Shown here: positions 8,184 through 14,504 of the stretch, one piece after another
How positions within the stretch are numbered: position 1 is the stretch's first letter
Layout: each line of letters opens with the position of its first letter
Assembly: GCA_030150665.1 (NCBI GenBank)
Contig: JASLFJ010000034.1
Span: 1-15,428 of the forward strand
Direction of reading: 5' to 3'
Origin: Enterococcaceae bacterium
GTDB taxonomy: Bacteria > Bacillota > Bacilli > Lactobacillales > Catellicoccaceae
DNA length: 15,428 nt
Translations under genes and position numbers: made by a program
The notes under the pieces: generated by a model
Databases searched by the model: none
The model's input: the letters and a program-made list of their open reading frames with translations, nothing else
What the model was told of the DNA's origin: nothing

Positions 8184-9620
8184 ATGAATGACATATTATG
8201 GGGTGGTGCTACAGCTTCAAGTCAGTATGAAGGTGGCTTTGAAGAAAGAGGATTGGACACTCAAGATTGCCGACCTTATTTACCAAGGACAAGTCAAGCT
8301 ACAACAGAAACAAGATTGATTACACAACATTGGATTGATGAGGCTAAAAATCCAGATTCAAAATATTTTTATCCATTTCGTGTTGGCAGTAAAGGATATG
8401 AGTATATTGATGAAGATCTTGCACTTATTCAAGAACTAGATTTAGATCTTTACCGACTATCTATTAGTTGGTCACGATTATTTCCAACAGGTGAAGCGTC
8501 AGAACCTAGTGAATCAGGTGTACGTTATTATGATAAGATTTTTAATTTTTTAAAACATCATAATATTAAAATATTTGTAACGATGAATCACTATGCAGTG
8601 CCAATGTATTTAATTGAGAAGTATGGTGGTTGGTATCATAAACAGATGATTGATGCCTATATGCATTTTTCTGAATTTGTTTTAAGACGTTGGGGAGATG
8701 TAGTTGATTATTGGCTACCATTTAATGAAATTAATGCAGGATATTTTAGTCCTTATAATGGAGTGGCTTTAATTAAACAAGATCAAGAACCTTATGACTT
8801 AACTAAGATATTTCAATGTTTACACCACCAATTTGTAGCAAGTGCAAAAACAATTCAATTAGGAAGAAGTTTATCTGTTAAAGGCTCCTTTGGAGCGATG
8901 ATTTCATGTTTTTGTTATTATCCACTAACACCAAAACCAGAAGATAATTATCAATTAGTGTGTGATGAACAAATCAATCAGTGGTTTTGTATGGACATAT
9001 TATCTAAAGGAAGTTATCCATATTATATGGAACAGTTCTTTAAAGAACATCATATTTATTTAGATAGAACAAAAGAAGAACTAGAATTATTAAAATCATA
9101 TACTTGTGATTTTGTTTCCTTTTCTTATTATTCATCTAGTATTGCTAGTGTTGATGAATCAAAACAACAAACAGCGGGAAATCTTGTAGCGACCACTAAA
9201 AATCCATATCTTAAAGCGACTGAGTGGGGTTGGCAAATTGATCCATTAGGATTAGAAACAACACTTAGAAAAGTTTATGATCGCTATGAAAAACCGGTTA
9301 TGGTTGCTGAAAATGGACTAGGTGCTTATGATGAGTTAACTCAAGAAGGTAAGATTCATGATCCTTATAGAAGTGCTTATTTAAAAGAACATATGAATGC
9401 AGTAATTCATGCTAAAGAGCAAGGTATTGATGTACAGGCATATATTGCCTGGGGGATTATCGATATTGTTTCTGCTGGAAGTTGTGAGATGGAAAAAAGA
9501 TATGGGGTTATTTATGTAGATGCTGATAATCAAGGAAATGGAACTTATAAGCGCTATAAAAAGGATAGTTTTTATTGGTATCAACAATTTATAAAAGCAT
9601 ATCACGATCTCAATCAATGA
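8184..9620 (+). CDS. GH1 6-phospho-beta-glycosidase
   Basis: Retaining glycoside hydrolase of family 1 (478 residues) that splits 6-phosphorylated beta-disaccharides delivered by the PTS. The acid/base is E182 in LPFNEINAG and the nucleophile is E376 in AENGLG. The motif SAGSCEMEKRYG (430-441) contains the Ser, Lys and Tyr (S430, K438, Y440) that hold the 6-phosphate in 6-phospho-beta-glucosidases. Two departures are worth noting: the acid/base motif is NEI, not the common NEP, and the N-terminal glycone loop reads QYEGGF where most members have Q-[FY]-EGA. The gene starts 21 bases after the EIIC stop with GGGTGG as ribosome binding site and is the last gene of the operon. Subfamily and aglycone preference cannot be assigned from sequence. 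Confidence 0.9.
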   Translation: MNDILWGGATASSQYEGGFEERGLDTQDCRPYLPRTSQATTETRLITQHWIDEAKNPDSKYFYPFRVGSKGYEYIDEDLALIQELDLDLYRLSISWSRLFPTGEASEPSESGVRYYDKIFNFLKHHNIKIFVTMNHYAVPMYLIEKYGGWYHKQMIDAYMHFSEFVLRRWGDVVDYWLPFNEINAGYFSPYNGVALIKQDQEPYDLTKIFQCLHHQFVASAKTIQLGRSLSVKGSFGAMISCFCYYPLTPKPEDNYQLVCDEQINQWFCMDILSKGSYPYYMEQFFKEHHIYLDRTKEELELLKSYTCDFVSFSYYSSSIASVDESKQQTAGNLVATTKNPYLKATEWGWQIDPLGLETTLRKVYDRYEKPVMVAENGLGAYDELTQEGKIHDPYRSAYLKEHMNAVIHAKEQGIDVQAYIAWGIIDIVSAGSCEMEKRYGVIYVDADNQGNGTYKRYKKDSFYWYQQFIKAYHDLNQ

Positions 9621-9682
9621 ATCAGTAAAAAATAATTATTTAATAATTATTTATTATTTAAAGTAATTCAACAATAAAAAAC

Positions 9683-9747
9683 ACCATGATTAATTTTTTT
9701 ACTCTTTTAAATATAAAAGAGTAAAATTTAATCATGGTTTTTTTTTA
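9683..9747. terminator. Bidirectional terminator between convergent operons
   Basis: A very long stem, ACCATGATTAA...ACTCTTTTA pairing with TAAAAGAGT...TTAATCATGGT (9683-9709 with 9714-9738), has a small bulge in the T-rich part. On the plus strand it is followed by a run of ten T ending at 9746. On the minus strand the A-run at 9675-9681 gives a T-tract. It can therefore stop both the GH1 operon and the leftward 124-residue gene. The rest of 9621-9775 is AT-rich with no visible gene. Confidence 0.92.
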
Positions 9748-9775
9748 TTTTGCATATCTTTAATATCATTATTAT

Positions 9776-10150
9776 TTATGTATAAACAGGAAGGATTTTT
9801 GAACCTAATGATTGAGTGAAATATGCGATGAATAGGTCTTTATAAGATAGTAAATAACACTCAATATCTTTTAGTATTAATGATTTTGGAATAATCAGTG
9901 ATTGATGCTGTTTACTTAAAATATTATCTCCATCAATAGTTTGTGCTATAAGTTGCCAGTCTTTTTGATCATTAAGAGACCATGTCATAGGGCTTGATAA
10001 GTAGGTAATAACTTCTTCCCACTGGTTTCTTTTTGTTTCATTAGCAAAGATAAAAAAATCATCAGGATCTGTTAATTGTTCGATCATATTTGGATTATAT
10101 AATTGATTATCAGATAGTGTTTTTAGTTGTTCGATTAATGAATTATTCAT
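9776..10150 (-). CDS. Unrecognised 124-residue protein, possible nuclease immunity partner
   Basis: Small, soluble, acidic protein with no signal peptide or membrane segment. I do not recognise it with confidence. The second half, WQLIAQTIDGDNIL followed by SLIIPKSLILKDIECYLLSY and an aromatic-rich end, is loosely reminiscent of SMI1/KNR4 (SUKH) proteins, a group rich in immunity proteins of nuclease toxins. That resemblance is weak and from memory. The start is good: AGGAGGT lies a few bases upstream, at the end of the nuclease gene, and only 14 bases separate the two genes, so they are co-transcribed and probably coupled. A small cytoplasmic partner directly after a nuclease is the layout expected for an inhibitor. 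A role unrelated to the nuclease remains possible. Confidence 0.7.
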   Translation of the reverse strand: MNNSLIEQLKTLSDNQLYNPNMIEQLTDPDDFFIFANETKRNQWEEVITYLSSPMTWSLNDQKDWQLIAQTIDGDNILSKQHQSLIIPKSLILKDIECYLLSYKDLFIAYFTQSLGSKILPVYT

Positions 10151-10164
10151 AAAGTACCTCCTAG

Positions 10165-10827
10165 TTAATTGGGAGTGTTATTGATATAAACCGTATATTG
10201 AATCATTCCTTGAGGGGTTAGACTCATAGCTTCCATTTTTACTTGAGAACACATTAAGTTATCTCCTTCATAAATTGGAATGACTCGATAACGAATAATA
10301 TCTCCTTCATCTAAGGCATTTCTGACCATATTTTCATACTTTGTCATATAAGGAGTATTTACAGGATTTTGATATAAAGTGACTAAGTTTCTAGGATCAT
10401 CTCCAGATCCTCCAAGTTGTCTACCAATCAGATGTCCTCTAGCATGTCCGTGAGGCTCTTTTCCAGAAATAAATCCAGGAGGGCGGATTTTTGAATTAGC
10501 TGAAGTTCCAGTACCTACCATTTCTGGTGTAAGTACAGCTTCTGCACCTGTAGGTCGATTTAAAGCATCTAAAGGATAATAAGTAATGTATCCACTTAAA
10601 TCCGTAATAGGCGCATCTTCTGAAAAAGGGATTTCAGCACTTTCAAAGGGATTTTGTTGCCCTGTATCTAGATAATCGGGTTGTACTGTTGGTTGATCAA
10701 TAAATAATGTTTGCAGGAGTTGAGGGATATAGTGTTCTATCTCATGTTTATCCCATAATAGTGCTCCTATAATAAGTAGAACTAATGTGATGACGGAATA
10801 TAATTTATTTTTCTTCTTTTTTTTCAC
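10165..10827 (-). CDS. Membrane-anchored DNA/RNA non-specific endonuclease
   Basis: Protein of 220 residues with a lysine-rich start (MKKKKKNK) and one hydrophobic segment (about 9-25), so it is either anchored outside the membrane or secreted. A linker to about residue 75 is followed by a nuclease domain of the beta-beta-alpha-metal type (Endonuclea_NS_2 / EndA-like). The core is visible: NRPTGAEAVL, then HARGHLIGRQLGGSGDDPRN with catalytic H132 (RGH) and N147, then NTPYMTKYE with further conserved N and E. It starts at GTG with AAGGAGA 5 bases upstream. No LXG or other delivery domain is present. Options are a DNA-uptake or DNA-degrading nuclease like EndA, or an antibacterial toxin with the next gene as immunity. 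The terminator just upstream implies a separate or read-through promoter, which I could not identify. Confidence 0.85.
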   Translation of the reverse strand: MKKKKKNKLYSVITLVLLIIGALLWDKHEIEHYIPQLLQTLFIDQPTVQPDYLDTGQQNPFESAEIPFSEDAPITDLSGYITYYPLDALNRPTGAEAVLTPEMVGTGTSANSKIRPPGFISGKEPHGHARGHLIGRQLGGSGDDPRNLVTLYQNPVNTPYMTKYENMVRNALDEGDIIRYRVIPIYEGDNLMCSQVKMEAMSLTPQGMIQYTVYINNTPN

Positions 10828-10850
10828 AGTAATCTCCTTTAATTCATGAT

Positions 10851-10901
10851 AAAAAACATATCATATATCATGAAATAATCATGATCCACGATATGTTTTT
10901 A
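10851..10901 (-). terminator. Rho-independent terminator after the Fic-like gene
   Basis: On the minus strand AAAAACATATC (10900-10890) pairs with GATATGTTTTTT (10862-10851), with a second internal stem ATCATGA/TCATGAT (10867-10884) stacked inside. The distal arm ends in a T-run. It ends the rpoY-rnjA-Fic transcript. The same interval is the only space for a promoter of the nuclease pair. Confidence 0.8.
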
Positions 10902-10909
10902 TAGGTGTT

Positions 10910-11566
10910 TTATTTATGAAAAATCGAAAAACGTCGCCATTCCTTATCCAGTATTTTAGCAAAAAGCATCGCTAATGTATTGATATCTTTTTGTTTAATT
11001 GCTTGCTCATACAACATACGATCATCTACCTTAATAATAATAGGAGGTAGATGATATTTTAAGGAAATATATATCATTAGTAAGTGAAGAAATAGGAGTT
11101 CTTCTTTAATTAATTCAAATTGCTGTATGAACTGAAGATAAAATTGTGCTAAATATTTGCTAAAGTATGGTGTGTTATCTTTTGAAAATGTTGTATCTTG
11201 TGATAGGTGTTCTATATGCAACAAACATTGTTGCCAATCTTTTTCTGAATATTTATGTATTAATGTTTGTTTTTCTAATGGAATACGATCAAATATAAGT
11301 TGATGTAACTTTATGAGTTCAGAAGAAGTGAGTGATTGATTATTAGATAGCAATTTCATAAGGTAGAAGAATGCTTGTTTGTGATTTTCAACTTGATAAA
11401 AATGAATGATTGAAAATCCATGTGTTTCCATGGAAATATAGTTATCATTAATAATACTTGATACTTCAGAAAATGTAATGGGGTTATCAATCAGAGATGT
11501 GGAATGATAAGCTAAACGTGTTAAGATATCTTGTTGATAGTACTGAGAAATAATATGATTACTCAC
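10910..11566 (-). CDS. Fic-fold protein lacking the catalytic HPFxxGNGR motif
   Basis: Protein of 218 residues with landmarks of the Fic (AMPylase) family at both ends but no active site. Near the N-terminus T23-S-L-I-D27-N28 resembles the (S/T)xxxE(G/N) inhibitory helix, followed by PITFSEV and by VENHKQAFFYLMKLL and LIKLHQLIF, all typical of Fic domains. Near the C-terminus YHLPPIIIKVDDRMLYEQAI matches the segment that follows the catalytic helix. Between them, where HPFx(D/E)GNGRxxR should stand (about residues 150-161), the sequence reads FELIKEELLFLH, with spacing preserved. The frame is intact and starts at GTG with AAGGAGA six bases upstream, so this is not an obvious decaying pseudogene. 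It lies 47 bases after rnjA with no terminator between, hence probably in that operon. The family call is by pattern memory. Confidence 0.7.
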   Translation of the reverse strand: MSNHIISQYYQQDILTRLAYHSTSLIDNPITFSEVSSIINDNYISMETHGFSIIHFYQVENHKQAFFYLMKLLSNNQSLTSSELIKLHQLIFDRIPLEKQTLIHKYSEKDWQQCLLHIEHLSQDTTFSKDNTPYFSKYLAQFYLQFIQQFELIKEELLFLHLLMIYISLKYHLPPIIIKVDDRMLYEQAIKQKDINTLAMLFAKILDKEWRRFSIFHK

Positions 11567-11613
11567 TGTTTATCTCCTTAAATATAGATTAATACACTTA
11601 AGCTTTATATAAT

Positions 11614-13299
11614 TTATAAATCATCGGTAGAAACTTCCATAATCATAGGTAGAATCATAGGATGACGATCGGTTTTATCTGCAAGAAAAGGTTGTAATGC
11701 TTGAATTAATGCATCATTAATTGTATATTCAGTACAATTTGGTTTTTTCAATTCTTGTCGCAAAGTATGGAATAATAGACGTTGTGCTTCTTTGATTAAA
11801 TCAGTAGATTCACGCATATAAATAAATCCACGAGATAAAATATCAGGACCTGATAAAATTAATTGTTTTTCATAATCTACGGTTGCTGCAATAAGCACAA
11901 GGCCTTCTTCTGATAAGATACGACGATCTCTAAGCACAATATTACCAATATCACCGATACCGCTACCATCAACATACACATCACCTGCTTTAAAGCTACC
12001 TGCAATGCGTGCATGATCTGCAGTAAGTGCTAAGACATCACCGTTTTTCATAATAAAGCAATGATCTTTAGGGATACCTACAGATTCCGCGAGTTGTGTA
12101 TGAATTTTTTGCATACGAAACTCACCATGGACGGGCATGAAATATTTAGGTTTCATTAAACGAAGCATTAATTTTTGTTCTTCTTGTCCACCGTGTCCTG
12201 ATGTATGAATATTATTGATTTTACCATGAATAACATTAGCACCTGCTTCTGAAAGTAGATTAATGACATGATTAACACTACTTGTATTTCCTGGAATCGG
12301 TGAACTAGAAAATACAACGGTATCTCCTGGATGAATAGAAATTTGACGGTGGGTTCCATTGGCAATACGACTGAGTGCAGCCATAGGTTCACCTTGAGAA
12401 CCTGTACATAAAATTAAAATTTCTTCTGCAGGATATTGGTTAACTTCTTGAGGACTAATAAAAGTATCATCTGGTACGGTAATATATCCTAACTGTCTGC
12501 CATTTTCAATAGCGTTTTCCATACTACGACCAAAAACAACAATTTTACGTCCGGTTTTAATCGCTGCTTCTGCTGTTTGTTGGAGTCTTGAAATATTAGA
12601 AGCAAATGTTGCAAAGATGATACGACCTTCAACTTTTTCGAAAATTTGTAAAATAGATTTACCAATTAGTTTTTCCGATTTTGTAAAATCTGAAATTTCT
12701 GCATTCGTACTATCTGAAAGAAGGCATAATACCCCTTCATTACCAATTTGTGCCATTCGATGTAAGTTAGCAGGTTCTCCAACAGGAGTGAAATCAAATT
12801 TAAAGTCACCTGTTGCAACAATATTTCCAGGAGGTGTTTTGATGACAATACCTAAAGCATCTGGAATACTATGTGTTGTTCTAAAAAAACTTACCGCTGT
12901 TTTTCTAAATTTAATGACACTATCTTCTTGAATTTCATGTAAAGTAGCATCTCTTAATAATCCATGTTCATCTAATTTATTGCGAATTAATGCAAGAGCA
13001 AGTGGGCCTGCATAAATAGGAATGTTGATTTGTTTTAATAAATAAGGGATACCACCAATGTGATCTTCATGACCATGAGTAATAAACAAGCCTTTAATTT
13101 TATGTTTATTTTGTACTAAATAACTGTAATCAGGAATGACATAATCAATACCTAATAAATCATCTTCTGGAAACTTAATGCCTGCATCAATAATAATAAT
13201 TTCATCTTGAAATTGGACCCCATATGTATTTTTCCCAATTTCTCCTAATCCACCGATGCCAAAGACACCTGTTTCATTATTTTTAATTAAGGGTTTCAT
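11614..13299 (-). CDS. rnjA: Ribonuclease J1
   Basis: Metallo-beta-lactamase/beta-CASP RNase with 5'-3' exonuclease and endonuclease activity, central to mRNA turnover in Firmicutes. The 561 residues carry the zinc site HGHEDH (H75, H77, D79, H80), H143 in THSIPD, D165 in ATGDFKFD, and the beta-CASP region with TFASNISRLQ, HTSGHGGQEEQ (H365, H369) and PVHGEFRM (H391). The C-terminal dimerisation domain follows from about 450. It overlaps the end of rpoY by 17 bases, with an ACGGAG site 10 bases before the ATG, the conserved rpoY-rnjA arrangement that identifies J1 and not J2. Transcription probably continues into the Fic-like gene. Confidence 0.96.
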   Translation of the reverse strand: MKPLIKNNETGVFGIGGLGEIGKNTYGVQFQDEIIIIDAGIKFPEDDLLGIDYVIPDYSYLVQNKHKIKGLFITHGHEDHIGGIPYLLKQINIPIYAGPLALALIRNKLDEHGLLRDATLHEIQEDSVIKFRKTAVSFFRTTHSIPDALGIVIKTPPGNIVATGDFKFDFTPVGEPANLHRMAQIGNEGVLCLLSDSTNAEISDFTKSEKLIGKSILQIFEKVEGRIIFATFASNISRLQQTAEAAIKTGRKIVVFGRSMENAIENGRQLGYITVPDDTFISPQEVNQYPAEEILILCTGSQGEPMAALSRIANGTHRQISIHPGDTVVFSSSPIPGNTSSVNHVINLLSEAGANVIHGKINNIHTSGHGGQEEQKLMLRLMKPKYFMPVHGEFRMQKIHTQLAESVGIPKDHCFIMKNGDVLALTADHARIAGSFKAGDVYVDGSGIGDIGNIVLRDRRILSEEGLVLIAATVDYEKQLILSGPDILSRGFIYMRESTDLIKEAQRLLFHTLRQELKKPNCTEYTINDALIQALQPFLADKTDRHPMILPMIMEVSTDDL

Positions 13300-13516
13300 C
13301 AGTTGAAAACTCCGTTAAGAAAAAGTTAGCATGTTCTTGTTCATAGGCTAAATGATTACCTGCTAATTCTTGAATAAATTCAATATTATATGGGGTATTT
13401 TGTTCGATTTGTTTCCGTGCTTCAATAATATTTTCTGCTTCAATATAGAGTGTTTTTGTTGTTTCTCGACGAATATTTCGAGAGAAAGATTCTTGATAAA
13501 AAACTTTATAAATCAT
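13283..13516 (-). CDS. rpoY: RNA polymerase epsilon subunit RpoY (DUF1447)
   Basis: Small auxiliary subunit of Firmicutes RNA polymerase, 77 residues. The N-terminus MIYKVFYQE and the central NIEFIQ, YEQE and FFLTEF blocks match YkzG/RpoY of Bacillus subtilis, which likewise precedes rnjA. The start is fixed by the family N-terminus, although the nearest Shine-Dalgarno (AAAGGAG, 13531-13537) is about 14 bases away, an unusually long gap that may lower translation. The 3' end overlaps rnjA. Confidence 0.93.
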   Translation of the reverse strand: MIYKVFYQESFSRNIRRETTKTLYIEAENIIEARKQIEQNTPYNIEFIQELAGNHLAYEQEHANFFLTEFSTDETLN

Positions 13517-13586
13517 AAGTTAATTAATCGCTCCTTTAAATTAATATATTAGTTTATTTCATTAAACATAAAAATAAGTACAAAAA

Positions 13587-13615
13587 CATCAAAAAACGAT
13601 ATTCGTTTTTTGATG
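13587..13615 (-). promoter_or_regulatory. Attenuator-like hairpin in the rpoY-rnjA leader
   Basis: CATCAAAAAACGA (13587-13599) and TCGTTTTTTGATG (13603-13615) form a perfect 13-bp stem with a 3-base loop. On the minus strand it is followed by GTTTTTG, a short U-tract. It lies about 70 bases upstream of the rpoY start and downstream of the likely promoter, so it could be a leader terminator, an RNA-stability element, or a backup terminator for the racemase operon. Confidence 0.6.
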
Positions 13616-13616
13616 G

Positions 13617-13641
13617 AATGAAACCTGGTCTTTGTTTCATT
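13617..13641 (-). promoter_or_regulatory. Second leader hairpin upstream of the attenuator-like stem
   Basis: AATGAAAC (13617-13624) and GTTTCATT (13634-13641) are a perfect 8-bp inverted repeat around a 9-base loop. It ends two bases from the 13-bp hairpin. One arm can also pair with the downstream repeat at 13558-13565, using one G-U pair, which would allow two alternative folds. Confidence 0.5.
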
Positions 13642-13694
13642 GAACATAAATAGTGACATTAAGTTATTTATTCATGGTCGTACAAGTTACATTC

Positions 13695-13703
13695 ATTTTA
13701 GCA
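13695..13703 (-). promoter_or_regulatory. Likely extended -10 promoter for rpoY-rnjA
   Basis: Read leftward, TGCTAAAAT is an extended -10 element (TGN plus TAAAAT, 5/6 to consensus). No good -35 box is found at 17 bases. Transcription would start near 13688, leaving a leader of about 170 bases. A weaker alternative, TAATAT at 13546-13551, would skip the leader hairpins. Confidence 0.5.
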
Positions 13704-13742
13704 TATTATGAAAAATAAGTATAGAAACAAAACGGGAGAAAC

Positions 13743-13773
13743 AAAAAAAGATAAGATGAATATCTTATCTTTT
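13743..13773 (-). terminator. Rho-independent terminator after the aspartate racemase gene
   Basis: On the minus strand AAAAGATAAGA (13773-13763) pairs perfectly with TCTTATCTTTT (13756-13746) around a 6-base loop, followed by a T-run at 13749-13743. The stem begins in the racemase stop codon. It isolates the D-Asp module from the rpoY-rnjA operon. Confidence 0.92.
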
Positions 13774-14467
13774 AAGTCATCTTTTGAAGAATATGTGTGA
13801 CAAGAATATCTTGAGGATTATAAACATAAGGAATAGGTGTATTGAAATAATTTTCTTGAATGTATGATAGTTCTGTACATCCTAAAATAATCGCTTGGGA
13901 TCCATTAGAAAACGTTTCTTGTAATAGGTGATCAAATAGGTCTAAAGGTACAGGTTTTCCTTGTTTTACAAGATCATAAATCAAATGATTAGTAAGAGAC
14001 TGAAGTTCTTTAGACGGCAGAATCGGTGTTAATCCTGCTGCTTCAAGTAAAGAAGTATAAATGCCTGCTCTTATACTCCCTTCTGTTGCTAAAATACCAA
14101 TTTGTTGACATTTTGGCTGTGTTTTTCTAATTTGCTCAATCGTTAATTTAGGCATATGCAAAATAGGAATCTCTGTTATATGTTGTAGTTCATCATAGAA
14201 GTAATGAGCTGTATTACATAAAATCGCAAAAAATTCAGGTTGCAGTAGCGATTGTTGTTGGATATCTTTTTTTAGGTAGGGAAGGGGACTTGGGCAATTA
14301 GCATCTAAAATATAATCAGTTCGATCAGGAATGGAGGCATGATTGACTAAAATATAATTTAAAAAACTTTGATCAGAAGTAGCTGGGGTTCTTTTGTTAA
14401 GTAAATGGATAAAACTTTCTGAAGCTAATGTTCCCATGCCACCTAATAAGGTAAAAAATTTCTCCAC
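13772..14467 (-). CDS. racD: Aspartate racemase family protein
   Basis: PLP-independent Asp/Glu racemase, 231 residues, with the two-cysteine active site: C84 in AILCNTAHYF and C197 in IILGCTELS. The N-terminus is FFTLLGGMGTLASESF. An upstream GTG at 14497 is in frame, but the AAGGAG site (14479-14484) lies after it and 9 bases before the GTG at 14467, which also gives the family start VEKFFT (initiator Met), so 14467 is chosen. It starts 37 bases after an ATP-grasp ligase gene. In Enterococcus faecium an aspartate racemase next to the D-aspartate ligase supplies D-Asp for the peptidoglycan crossbridge, and the same role is inferred here. Glutamate racemase is less likely from the motifs. Confidence 0.85.
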   Translation of the reverse strand: MEKFFTLLGGMGTLASESFIHLLNKRTPATSDQSFLNYILVNHASIPDRTDYILDANCPSPLPYLKKDIQQQSLLQPEFFAILCNTAHYFYDELQHITEIPILHMPKLTIEQIRKTQPKCQQIGILATEGSIRAGIYTSLLEAAGLTPILPSKELQSLTNHLIYDLVKQGKPVPLDLFDHLLQETFSNGSQAIILGCTELSYIQENYFNTPIPYVYNPQDILVTHILQKMT

Positions 14468-14504
14468 AATGCTCATCTCCTTATGTTTCTTTATCACAAG
14501 TTAC

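Larger units (their letters stand above)
13553..13650. repeat. Pair of near-identical 20-base direct repeats in the rnjA leader
   Basis: Bases 13553-13572 (TTTATTTCATTAAACATAAA) and 13631-13650 (TTTGTTTCATTGAACATAAA) agree at 18 of 20 positions, 78 bases apart. They bracket the attenuator-like hairpin. Both share the TTTCATT core that takes part in the leader stem. Confidence 0.6.

Noticed and set aside
9381..9617. Open frame of 78 codons on the minus strand inside the GH1 gene
   Set aside because: It lies wholly within a conserved coding gene on the other strand, has low-complexity hydrophobic content and no ribosome binding site.
9625..9662. AT-rich repeats (AATAATTATTT repeated) after the GH1 gene as an origin or attachment site
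   Set aside because: It is short low-complexity sequence with no DnaA boxes, no core duplication elsewhere and no integrase context.
9776..10150. Identification of the small protein as the Bacillus nuclease inhibitor Nin (ComJ)
   Set aside because: Only the gene order is similar; no sequence resemblance to Nin could be recognised.
12168..12931. Three overlapping open frames (12168-12392 minus, 12617-12931 plus, 12666-12848 minus) inside rnjA
   Set aside because: All are alternative-frame readings of the strongly conserved RNase J1 gene with no family resemblance.
13370..13552. Open frame of 60 codons on the plus strand across rpoY
   Set aside because: It is antisense to rpoY and its leader, lacks a ribosome binding site and resembles nothing known.
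13587..13615. This hairpin as the main terminator of the racemase operon
   Set aside because: A stronger terminator overlaps the racemase stop at 13743-13773, and a likely promoter lies between the two; a backup role cannot be excluded.
14468..14497. Upstream GTG as the start of the racemase
   Set aside because: The AAGGAG site lies between it and the GTG at 14467, which matches the family start.
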